From the NCBI RefSeq assembly GCF_035942955.1, contig NZ_DASZCQ010000217.1, positions 41,866-105,865 of the forward strand: a DNA stretch of 64,000 nucleotides, given 5' to 3'. The DNA is from DASYTH01 sp035942955. GTDB lineage: Bacteria; Actinomycetota; Actinomycetes; Mycobacteriales; Pseudonocardiaceae. Positions 24,383 to 31,577 of this stretch are shown piece by piece. Made by a program: the position numbers and the translations under genes. Numbering within the stretch: the first letter of the stretch is position 1; every line of letters starts with the position of its first letter. The notes beneath the pieces were generated by a model. The model was given only the letters and a program-made list of their open reading frames with translations. It did no database searches and was not told the DNA's origin.

Positions 24383-25263
24383 GCCATGCCTGGATGCCCA
24401 CCTCGCCGTGTGGGCCGCACTGCATCACCGGCGGCGAGCCGACCGTCGGGCGGCTGCGCGCCGCCGGCCGGCTGATCGCGGCGGCCGGGGTGGTGCTGCG
24501 CGCCCTCGCGGTCTCGCCGCTGATGCCGATCGTCGGCCGGCGCGGCCGGGCCTACGTGGCGCGCTGGTTCTTCCGCGCGGTGCTGCGCGCGTTCGGCATC
24601 CGGCTGGCGGTGTTCGGGGCGGCCCGGCTGCGGCCGGTCCCCGGCCGGGGTGCGCTCGTGGTCAACAACCACATCTCCTGGCTGGACATCGTCGCGATCA
24701 ACGCGGCCCAGCCGATGCGCGCGCAGGCCAAGAGCGAGGTCAGGAGCTGGCCGGTGATCGGTCGGCTGGCCGACGCCGCGGGCACGGTCTACGTCGACCG
24801 CGAGCGGCTGCGCCTGCTGCCGGCGGCCGTGGCCGAGCTCGCCGAGGTGATGCGGGCCGGCTCGATGGTCAACGTCACCCCGGAGGGCACCAGCTGGTGC
24901 GGCCGGGCGTCCGGCCCGTTCCGCGCCGCGGCCTTCCAGGCGGCGATCGACGGCGGCGTGCCGGTGATCCCGATCGCCCTGCGCTTCCGGATGTCCGGCG
25001 GCCGGGAGACCACCGCCCCGGCCTTCATCGGCGACGAGACGCTGATCGACTCCATCCTCCGGGTGGCCCGGCTGCGCGGGCTGGTCATGGAGATGCACGT
25101 CCTCGACGAGCTGCCCCCCGGCCGCACCACAAGCCGCCGCGAGCTCGCCGCCCTGGCCGAGGCCTCCATCAGCTCCGCCCTCGGCCGCGTGCAGCTTCCC
25201 CGCCAGCGCCGCCTGCGCTCGGCCGTCCGCAAGGACACCCGCACCCCGGTCTCGCCGCACTAG
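24379..25263 (+). CDS. PlsC-like 1-acylglycerol-phosphate-type acyltransferase (OlsA-like)
   Basis: 294 residues. NNHISWLDIVAIN is the NHxxxxD catalytic motif and NVTPEGTSW the PEGTxS-type phosphate-binding motif. FRAAAFQAAIDGGVPVIPIAL completes the family pattern. One hydrophobic stretch near residues 28-52 may anchor it to the membrane. Coupled (ATGA) to the OlsB-like gene, so it likely O-acylates the N-acyl amino acid product. Rv3026c equivalent. Confidence 0.88.
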   Translation: MSHAWMPTSPCGPHCITGGEPTVGRLRAAGRLIAAAGVVLRALAVSPLMPIVGRRGRAYVARWFFRAVLRAFGIRLAVFGAARLRPVPGRGALVVNNHISWLDIVAINAAQPMRAQAKSEVRSWPVIGRLADAAGTVYVDRERLRLLPAAVAELAEVMRAGSMVNVTPEGTSWCGRASGPFRAAAFQAAIDGGVPVIPIALRFRMSGGRETTAPAFIGDETLIDSILRVARLRGLVMEMHVLDELPPGRTTSRRELAALAEASISSALGRVQLPRQRRLRSAVRKDTRTPVSPH

Positions 25264-25277
25264 TCCGCCGCACGGGC

Positions 25278-25308
25278 TGGACCTCCACCACGGTGGAGGT
25301 TGCACCAT
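25278..25308 (+). promoter_or_regulatory. MerR-type promoter/operator ahead of MFS transporter
   Basis: ACCTCCACC-AC-GGTGGAGGT (25281-25300) is a 9-2-9 dyad of the kind bound by MerR regulators, lying between a -35-like TGGACC (25278-25283) and a weak -10 CACCAT (25303-25308), spacing 19 bases. The expected start of transcription falls on the GTG at 25315. No merR gene is in the window. Confidence 0.65.
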
Positions 25309-25314
25309 GATCTC

Positions 25315-26715
25315 GTGACGGTGACTGCGAACCCGGAATCCGCCAAGGCCACGGGGCCGAACCCGCTGTGGGGCGCGCAGATCCGCGCCACCACGGTCGG
25401 GATGGTGATGATTGTCACGGTGGCCGCGTTCGAGCACATGGGCGTGGGCACGGCGATGCCGCGGATGCTGGCCGACCTCAACGGCAACGCCTTGTACTCC
25501 TGGCCGTTCACCGCGTTCCTCGCGGCCAGCGTGACCGCCACGGTCCTGTCCGGGCGGCTGTCCGACCGGTTCGGGCCGGGGCCGGGGCTGCTGGTCGGGC
25601 CGAGCCTGCTGCTGGTCGGGCTGGTGGTCGCCGGGACGGCCGGCGGGATGCCGGTGCTGCTTGCCGGGCGGGTGCTGCAGGGGCTGGGTCTCGGCGCCGA
25701 GATCGTGGCGATCTACGTGCTGGTGGCGCTGGTGTACCCGGAGCGCGCCCGGCCCCGGGTGTTCGGGTTGATCGCCGCGGCCTGGGTGGTGCCGTCGCTG
25801 GTCGGCCCGACCGCGGCCGGCCTGATCACCGAGCACCTCGGCTGGCGGTGGGTCTTCCTGGGCCTTGTGCCGTTCGGCGTGCTCGGCGTCCTGCTGATCC
25901 TGCCGACCGTGCGCCGGCTGCCGGACCTCGACCCGTCGGCCCCGGCCGCGACCCCCCGGCGCGGGATCCCGCTGGCGGCGGTGGCCACCGGGTTCGGCGT
26001 CACGGCGCTGAGCTGGGCGGCGCAGCACCCGTCGCTCGGCACGCTCTGGCTGGGGCTGGCCGGGCTGGCCGCGCTGGTGCCGGCGCTGCGGGTGCTGCTG
26101 CCCCGCGGCACGCTCACCGCACGGCCGGGGCTGCCGGCGACGATCCTGTCCCGCGGCCTGTTCGCCGGGGCGTTCTTCGGGGTCGAGGCGTACGTCCCGC
26201 TGACCCTGGTGGCCGTGCACCACCATTCGCCGGCCATGGCCGGGCTGCCGCTGACGATCGGGGCGCTCGGCTGGGCCGGCGCGTCGCACTGGCAGGGCCG
26301 CCACCCGGACATCCCGCGGCCGGTGCTGATCCGGATCAGCTACGTGACGCTGGCCGCGGCCCTTGCCGCGATGACGCTGACCGCACCGAGCTGGGGACTG
26401 CCCTTGCTGGCCGCGCCGCTGTGGCTGGTCGCAGGCGCCGCGATGGGGCTGGCCATCCCGTCCATCGGGTTGCTCACCCTGGACTACGCCGCACCGCGCG
26501 AGCGCGGCTTCGCCTCCGCCGCGCTGCAGGTCTCCGACCTGACCACGGCGGCGATCACGATCGGCCTCGGCGGTGTGCTGCTCACCACGCTGGCCTCCGC
26601 GGCCCACCCCACGGCCGCGGTCATCGCCATCGACCTGCTGATGGCCGGTCTGGCCCTGCTCGGCGTGCTGGTGTTCCGCCCCGCCCGCGCCGCGGCGACC
26701 GACGTAGGGGACTGA
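25315..26715 (+). CDS. MFS drug/metabolite exporter
   Basis: 466 residues, about 14 hydrophobic segments. LSGRLSDRFGPGPGLLVG is the conserved loop 2-3 motif and GRVLQGLGLGAEIVAI with WRWVFLGLVPFGVLGV are typical of the drug:H+ antiporter (DHA2-like) group. The GTG start coincides with the likely transcription start of a MerR-type promoter, so the message may be leaderless. Induction by an unknown small molecule through a distant MerR protein is likely (inference). Confidence 0.9.
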   Translation: MTVTANPESAKATGPNPLWGAQIRATTVGMVMIVTVAAFEHMGVGTAMPRMLADLNGNALYSWPFTAFLAASVTATVLSGRLSDRFGPGPGLLVGPSLLLVGLVVAGTAGGMPVLLAGRVLQGLGLGAEIVAIYVLVALVYPERARPRVFGLIAAAWVVPSLVGPTAAGLITEHLGWRWVFLGLVPFGVLGVLLILPTVRRLPDLDPSAPAATPRRGIPLAAVATGFGVTALSWAAQHPSLGTLWLGLAGLAALVPALRVLLPRGTLTARPGLPATILSRGLFAGAFFGVEAYVPLTLVAVHHHSPAMAGLPLTIGALGWAGASHWQGRHPDIPRPVLIRISYVTLAAALAAMTLTAPSWGLPLLAAPLWLVAGAAMGLAIPSIGLLTLDYAAPRERGFASAALQVSDLTTAAITIGLGGVLLTTLASAAHPTAAVIAIDLLMAGLALLGVLVFRPARAAATDVGD

Positions 26716-26747
26716 TATTCACCGACGCGGACTACTCTCGTGGGTTG

Positions 26748-27971
26748 ATGACGTATCTGGACCACGCGGCCACGACGCCCATGGTCGCCGAGGCGGTGGC
26801 GGCGATGACCGGGGCGCTGCCGCTGTTGCGCAACGCCTCGTCCCTGCACGCCTCCGGCCGGCGGGCCCGGCGCGTCGTCGAGGAGGCCCGCGAGGAGATC
26901 GCCGCCGCGCTCGGCGCCCGCCCGTCCGAGGTGATCTTCACCGCCGGCGGCACGGAGAGCGACAACCTTGCCGTCAAGGGGATCTACTGGGCGAGGAAGG
27001 CCGGCGACCCGGCCCGCAACCGGGTGCTGGTCTCCGCGGTCGAGCACCACGCCGTGCTCGACGCCGCGCACTGGCTGGCCGAGCACGAGGGCGCCGAGCT
27101 GACCGTGCTGGAGGTGGACGGGTTCGGCCGGGTGCACCAGGACACGCTGCGCGCCGCGATCGCCGAGAACCCCGACGACGTGGCCCTGGTCAGCGTGATG
27201 TGGGCGAACAACGAGGTCGGCACCGTCAACCCGGTCCGCGAGCTGGCCACCACGTGCGCCGAGCACGAGATCCCGTTCCACACCGACGCGGTGCAGGCGG
27301 TCGGGGCGCTCCCGGTCGACTTCGCCGCGTCCGGGGTCAGCGCGCTGACGATGACCGGGCACAAGGTCGGCGGGCCGTACGGGGTCGGCGTGCTGCTGCT
27401 CGGCCGGGACGTGCCGTGCGCGCCGCTGCTGCACGGCGGCGGGCAGGAGCGCGACCTGCGCTCCGGAACCCTTGACGTGCCCGGGATCGTGGCGACGGCG
27501 GCCGCGGTGCGGGTCGCGGTCGAGCGGCGGGTGGAGCAGGCCGAGCTGCTGGCCGCCCTGCGCGACGAGCTGATCGACGCCGTGCGCGCCGCGGTCCCGG
27601 ACGTCGAGCTCAACGGCGACCCAGGCCAGTCCGATGTGGACGGTGGACCGTCCAGGCTGCCGGGCAACGTGCACCTGACGTTCCCCGGCTGCGAGGGCGA
27701 CAGCCTGCTGATGCTGTTGGACGCCAAGGGAATCGAGTGCTCCACCGGCTCCGCGTGCACCGCGGGCGTCGCCCAGCCCAGCCATGTGCTGCTGGCCATG
27801 GGGATGGACCAGGCCGCGGCGCGCGGATCGCTGCGGTTCTCGCTCGGGCACACCTCGACCCGCGCGGACGTGCGCGCGGTCGCCGACGTGATCGGCCCGG
27901 TGGTGGCAAGGGCCCGCAGCGCCGGGATGGCCGGCATGCGGCGCTCGGCCAAGCCGGGGATCGAGGTCTGA
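26748..27971 (+). CDS. Cysteine desulfurase (IscS/NifS family, tRNA thiolation)
   Basis: 407 residues. PLP-lysine in TMTGHKVGGPYGVG, EHHAVLDAA, HTDAVQAVGALPVDF and the active-site Cys loop ECSTGSACTAG define a group I cysteine desulfurase. It overlaps mnmA by one base (TGATG), so it most likely feeds sulfur to tRNA 2-thiouridine synthesis; Rv3025c equivalent. TACTCT upstream suggests a near-leaderless message. Confidence 0.95.
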   Translation: MTYLDHAATTPMVAEAVAAMTGALPLLRNASSLHASGRRARRVVEEAREEIAAALGARPSEVIFTAGGTESDNLAVKGIYWARKAGDPARNRVLVSAVEHHAVLDAAHWLAEHEGAELTVLEVDGFGRVHQDTLRAAIAENPDDVALVSVMWANNEVGTVNPVRELATTCAEHEIPFHTDAVQAVGALPVDFAASGVSALTMTGHKVGGPYGVGVLLLGRDVPCAPLLHGGGQERDLRSGTLDVPGIVATAAAVRVAVERRVEQAELLAALRDELIDAVRAAVPDVELNGDPGQSDVDGGPSRLPGNVHLTFPGCEGDSLLMLLDAKGIECSTGSACTAGVAQPSHVLLAMGMDQAAARGSLRFSLGHTSTRADVRAVADVIGPVVARARSAGMAGMRRSAKPGIEV

Positions 27972-29059
27972 TGCGGGTCCTCGCGGCGATGAGTGGCGGG
28001 GTCGACTCCGCGGTGGCGGCGGCCCGCGCGGTGGACGCCGGGCACGACGTGGTCGGGGTGCACCTCGCACTGTCCGCCAAGCCCGGCACGCTGCGCACCG
28101 GCGCCCGCGGGTGCTGCACGGTCGAGGACGCGCGCGACGCCCGGCGGGTCGCCGACATCCTCGGGATCCCGTTCTACGTCTGGGATTTCGCCGAACGGTT
28201 CACCGAGGACGTGGTCTCCGACTTCGTCGCCGAGTACGCCGCCGGCCGCACCCCCAACCCCTGCCTGAAGTGCAACGAGCGGATCAAGTTCGAGGCGCTG
28301 CTCGACAAGGCGCTCGCGCTGGGCTTCGACGCGGTGTGCACCGGGCACTACGCCCGGCTGTCCCTTGTGGATGGACAGCCGGAGCTGCGGCGCAGCGCGG
28401 ACACCGCCAAGGACCAGTCCTACGTGCTGGCCTCGCTCACCGCGGATCAGCTCCGGCACGCGATGTTCCCGCTTGGCGCCTCGGTGAAGGGCGAGGTGCG
28501 GGCCGAGGCCGCGGTCCGCGGGCTCGCCGTCGCGGACAAGCCGGACAGCCACGACATCTGCTTCATCCCGGACGGCGACACCCGCGCGTTCCTGACCGAG
28601 CGGCTCGGCGAGCGGCCCGGCCGGCTCGTCGACTCGCAGACCGGCGCGGTGCTCGGCGTCCACACGGGAGTGCACGGGTTCACCGTCGGCCAGCGCCACG
28701 GGCTCGGCATCGACGCGCCGGCCCCCGACGGCCGGCCGCGCTACGTCCTGGCGCTCGAGCCGGTGTCCGGCACCGTCCACGTGGGACCGGCCGAGGCGCT
28801 GGCCGTGCGCGAGATCGCCGGCGAACGCCCGGTGTGGCCGTCGGGTGTGCCGCTGGCCGGCTCGGTGCGGTGCACCATCCAGGTGCGCGCGCACGGCGGC
28901 ACGGCCGAAGCGGTCGCCTCGGTGGCCGGCGACGAGCTGGTCGTGCGGCTCGACGGCGGGCTGCGCGGCGTCGCCCCCGGCCAGGCCGTGGTGCTCTACC
29001 GCCCGGACGAAGCCGGCGACGTCGTGCTGGGCAGCGCCACCATCGCCCGCACCCGCTAA
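27971..29059 (+). CDS. mnmA: tRNA-specific 2-thiouridylase MnmA
   Basis: 362 residues. PP-loop AMSGGVDSAVAA, first catalytic Cys in NPCLKCNERIKF, ATP/tRNA segment DTAKDQSYVLASL and second Cys in SHDICFIPDGD. It thiolates U34 of tRNA Lys, Glu and Gln, using sulfur from the adjacent desulfurase. Cytoplasmic. A 39-bp piece of this gene (28791-28829) is duplicated 1.7 kb downstream at the edge of an inserted toxin region. Confidence 0.96.
   Translation: MRVLAAMSGGVDSAVAAARAVDAGHDVVGVHLALSAKPGTLRTGARGCCTVEDARDARRVADILGIPFYVWDFAERFTEDVVSDFVAEYAAGRTPNPCLKCNERIKFEALLDKALALGFDAVCTGHYARLSLVDGQPELRRSADTAKDQSYVLASLTADQLRHAMFPLGASVKGEVRAEAAVRGLAVADKPDSHDICFIPDGDTRAFLTERLGERPGRLVDSQTGAVLGVHTGVHGFTVGQRHGLGIDAPAPDGRPRYVLALEPVSGTVHVGPAEALAVREIAGERPVWPSGVPLAGSVRCTIQVRAHGGTAEAVASVAGDELVVRLDGGLRGVAPGQAVVLYRPDEAGDVVLGSATIARTR
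28791..28829 (+). repeat. mnmA segment that is duplicated at 30479-30517
   Basis: Source copy within mnmA (CCGAGGCGCTGGC, then GTGCGCGAGATCGCCGG); 36 of 39 bases match the downstream copy. Confidence 0.85.
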
Positions 29060-29093
29060 GCGCCCGTCTAAGCCAACAAACCGTCCGCCAGTT

Positions 29094-29125
29094 CAAGAAA
29101 CCCGGGTTCGACCCCCGCTGAAGCC
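29094..29125 (+). other. tRNA T-arm-like sequence downstream of mnmA
   Basis: CCGGGTTCGACCCCCGC could fold as a T-arm with 4 of 5 pairs and the invariant GTTCGA, but no acceptor, D or anticodon arm precedes it. Possible tRNA 3' remnant such as an attachment site, or coincidence. The 122 bases between mnmA and the Imm1 gene hold nothing else. Confidence 0.3.
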
Positions 29126-29181
29126 TGCTGATCGACAACTCAATGCGGCACCCCGACCATCGGACCTGGCCGGCTGTCGCA

Positions 29182-29631
29182 TTACCAGGTCATGTACCGG
29201 TCAGGTTCCCGCCATCGCACACAGGTCGGACGTTCTCCGGTATGCACGTACTCCTCAACGGCGGCGCGAATCTGATCGACCGGGAGCACGGCATCGGCCG
29301 GAAAGTCGGCTGGTGCCTGGTCATCGAAGATCAGCACGGGCGCATCGGGCGACGGCTGCGGGTTCTCGGTGATCCACGCTCGATGGTCGTTGCCGCGGTA
29401 GTACAGCGCGCCCCAACTCTCGCGAACGGTTACCACGAGAACGGTCTCCGGCACCCAGCCACGCGGATATGGATCCGGGATGGCCTGCGCCCACACCACG
29501 CGCTGCGCTACACCCCCGCCGTCCACGAGCGCCGCGTCCACAAGCCGGTCGAACTCGTGGGCGGCGAAGACCTCGCGTCGGTAGGTGTCGCCGCCAAGCA
29601 TGGTGGCAGCGCGTTCCACCATTGCCGTCAT
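29182..29631 (-). CDS. Imm1-family immunity protein
   Basis: 149 residues from ATG with GAGGGG upstream. The C-terminal FPADAVLPVDQIRAAVEEY followed by HTGERPTCVRW, and the central WGALYYRGNDHRAWI, match the Imm1 fold I recall from polymorphic toxin systems. The start overlaps the stop of the deaminase-toxin gene (ATGA), so toxin and immunity protein are made together. Imm1 proteins are commonly paired with SCP1.201-type deaminases. No signal peptide, so it would protect in the cytoplasm. Confidence 0.8.
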   Translation of the reverse strand: MTAMVERAATMLGGDTYRREVFAAHEFDRLVDAALVDGGGVAQRVVWAQAIPDPYPRGWVPETVLVVTVRESWGALYYRGNDHRAWITENPQPSPDAPVLIFDDQAPADFPADAVLPVDQIRAAVEEYVHTGERPTCVRWREPDRYMTW

Positions 29632-30338
29632 CGTGCCGTCCCCTCGTAGGTGGCCGAAGTCATGTGGCCGTCCTGGGCGGCCCACCACCACACCACCATT
29701 GTGCTACCCACCGGCAGGATTGCTGGAATAGCCGCGGTGCAAGGGTAGTCCTGGGGTGCTTCCTGGCCGCAGGGTCCACGCGTGTTGTTGATCACCGCGA
29801 CGGCGTAGGTGATCTTGTTCTGCCGCATCCATACAGCGGCCTTCGTCTCGCTGTGCGAAGCCGCTGGATGCGGTGCCCGTGGGTTCGGTGGATGGGCAAC
29901 ACCTTGAGCGGCGCCGAGCAGGTTGACCGCTTCCTGCCACAGCGGATCGGGCTCGGCCTTGCTGCCTTCGCCGCTGATCAGCTTCCTTGTGGAGAAGCCT
30001 TCGGCAAAGAACCATCCCGTGGTCTTGTCGGCCGGCCGATGGGTTGCCGGGTCGGCTGGCCGCCATGCCGGGAGGTTGTCGTAGACGCCGCGCGCCCAGA
30101 CCGCGTCGGACGCGGCAGCTTTGAGGTTGGGTGGGCAGCTGTCCGGGGTGGACGCTTCGGCGGCGGCCCATGCGGGTTTGATGTCGCAGGCGAGCCGGCC
30201 GCAGCTGACCATCCACCAGTTCAGCAGGAGTAGCACGGCGATGAGTGCCACGGCGAGCCCGGCGGCGGTGATCAGCAGCCGCATCGGGCTCAGCACGGAC
30301 CTGGAGGACACCGGCGCAGGCTCCTGACCCTCGAGCAT
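29628..30338 (-). CDS. Membrane-anchored SCP1.201/DddA-like deaminase toxin
   Basis: 236 residues. A single hydrophobic helix at ~20-43 follows an Arg-containing start (signal-anchor, C-terminus predicted outside). The C-terminal half has KTTGWFFAEGFSTRKL, the zinc/catalytic HxE pair H162-S-E164 followed by AAVWMRQN, VINNTRGPC (C190), a second Cys at 200 and ILPVGSTMVVWW, in the same order as the DddA double-stranded DNA cytidine deaminase (HVE...CxxC...LP). The Cys spacing is longer, C-x9-C. It has no long WXG or RHS carrier. Coupled to an Imm1 gene. Lower GC than neighbours. Deaminase fold is well supported; substrate and delivery are inference. Confidence 0.8.
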   Translation of the reverse strand: MLEGQEPAPVSSRSVLSPMRLLITAAGLAVALIAVLLLLNWWMVSCGRLACDIKPAWAAAEASTPDSCPPNLKAAASDAVWARGVYDNLPAWRPADPATHRPADKTTGWFFAEGFSTRKLISGEGSKAEPDPLWQEAVNLLGAAQGVAHPPNPRAPHPAASHSETKAAVWMRQNKITYAVAVINNTRGPCGQEAPQDYPCTAAIPAILPVGSTMVVWWWAAQDGHMTSATYEGTAR

Positions 30339-30355
30339 GGTGAGTAGTCAGGACG

Positions 30356-30460
30356 CTACTGTTCGCAGTCATATCGCGGCAATGGTCGTCCCTCATGTGG
30401 GTGAGGGTCGGTTAGCTCGTCCGGATCCAGCGCGAGCGCGGGGCAGTCGTACCCGGCCAT
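30356..30460 (-). CDS. Possible 34-residue peptide ahead of the deaminase gene
   Basis: ATG to TAG, beginning MAGYDCPALALDPDELTDPH and ending RYDCEQ, with GGACGG directly upstream. It ends 17 bases before the toxin start, so it could be the first member of that operon or the remnant of a longer gene. I know of no family. Two YDC motifs are its only notable feature. Confidence 0.3.
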   Translation of the reverse strand: MAGYDCPALALDPDELTDPHPHEGRPLPRYDCEQ

Positions 30461-30478
30461 CCGTCCACTGAGGACATT

Positions 30479-30517
30479 CCGAGGCGCTGGCGGTGCGCGA
30501 GATCGCCGGTGAGCGCC
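30479..30517 (+). repeat. Duplicated scrap of mnmA at the island edge
   Basis: 36 of 39 bases equal mnmA 28791-28829. It ends three bases before the stop of the quinone oxidoreductase gene and marks one boundary of the toxin/Imm1 segment. Confidence 0.85.
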
Positions 30518-30519
30518 GG

Positions 30520-31482
30520 TCAGCGGTTGGGGTCGAGAACCAGCTTGCCGATGGTCCGGCGGGCCAGTAGGTCCTCGTGGGCCCGGCGCGCCTCGGCGAG
30601 CGGGTAGTCGCCGCCGGGGATCACCCGCAGGCTGCCGTCGGTCACCGCGGTGATCAGCTCAGTCATCGCCCGCTGCATGAGGCCCGGCTTGGTGAACGCG
30701 TGCGGCAGCCAGAACCCGGCCACCGTGCTGGAGTGGCCGAGCAGGTTCCGCGGGTCGATCGGCTTCGGCGCCTCCCGGCTGGCCATGCCGAAGAAGACCA
30801 ACCGGCCCAACGGGGCGAGCGCCGCGATGCTCTGGTCGGTCACCCGCCCGCCGGTCATCTCCAGCACGACGTCGACCCGCCGGCCGCCGTTCGCCTCGCG
30901 GAGCGCGGCGGTGAGGTCCTCCGCGGCCGGATCGACCGCCACGTCCGCGCCCAGCTCGAGCGCCAGCTCACGCTTGCGCTCCGAGCTCGCCGCCGCGATC
31001 ACCCGCCCGGCCCCCAGCGACCGCGCCAGCTGCACCGCGAGCGTGCCCACGCCGCCGGCCGCGGCATGCACCACGACCGACTCCCCCGGCTGCAGGTGCG
31101 CGCACTGCCGCAGCAGCATCCACGCCGTCGTCCCCTGAACGATCAACCCGAGCGCGCTGACGTCGTCGACGCTCTCGGGCACCTCGAACGCCCAGTCCTC
31201 CGGCGCCACCGCCCGCTGCGCGTACCCGCCGGCCCCGGCGAGCAGGGCCACCACCCGCCGCCCGTCCGCCGTCGTCCCCACGACCTCCCCGCCCGGGATG
31301 AACGGCAGGCTGACCGGCGCCAGATAGGAGTTGTCCGCGTTGTGCGTGTCGGCGTAGTTGACGCCGGCCCGCGACACGTCGATGAGCACCTGCCCCGGCT
31401 CCGGTTTCGGCTCGAGCACCTCCACCAGGTTGAGCACCTCGGGCCCGCCGAACTCGGTGATCTGAATAGCGCGCACGCACAT
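30520..31482 (-). CDS. Zinc-independent NADPH:quinone oxidoreductase-like MDR protein
   Basis: 320 residues. VSRAGVNYADTHNADNSYL is the start of the QOR family of medium-chain dehydrogenases, and VHAAAGGVGTLAVQLARSLGA the NADPH-binding AAxGGVG motif. No zinc-ligand GHE motif. Likely reduces quinones or enals in the cytoplasm. Monocistronic, divergent from the subtilase gene by about 95 bases. ATG 31482 used; GTG three bases upstream is possible. Confidence 0.88.
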   Translation of the reverse strand: MCVRAIQITEFGGPEVLNLVEVLEPKPEPGQVLIDVSRAGVNYADTHNADNSYLAPVSLPFIPGGEVVGTTADGRRVVALLAGAGGYAQRAVAPEDWAFEVPESVDDVSALGLIVQGTTAWMLLRQCAHLQPGESVVVHAAAGGVGTLAVQLARSLGAGRVIAAASSERKRELALELGADVAVDPAAEDLTAALREANGGRRVDVVLEMTGGRVTDQSIAALAPLGRLVFFGMASREAPKPIDPRNLLGHSSTVAGFWLPHAFTKPGLMQRAMTELITAVTDGSLRVIPGGDYPLAEARRAHEDLLARRTIGKLVLDPNR

Positions 31483-31544
31483 CACCCTATGGCCACCGGG
31501 ATCGCACCCGAATGGGTGTCCGTTAGCCTCTCCCGCGAAAACCG

Positions 31545-31576
31545 TTACGCCCTCGGTCGACTCGTCGACCTAGGTA
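31545..31576 (+). promoter_or_regulatory. Candidate promoter with internal dyad ahead of the subtilase gene
   Basis: GGTCGAC-TC-GTCGACC (31555-31570) sits between TTACGC (31545-31550) and TAGGTA (31571-31576), a 20-base spacer. An activator of the DNA-twisting type or a repressor could bind it. Weak promoter elements, so tentative. Confidence 0.4.
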
Positions 31577-31577
31577 A

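Noticed and set aside
24346..26607. 753-codon minus-strand frame opposite the PlsC-like and MFS genes
   Set aside because: Repetitive Arg/Gln/Gly translation typical of antisense frames; both plus-strand genes have clear motifs.
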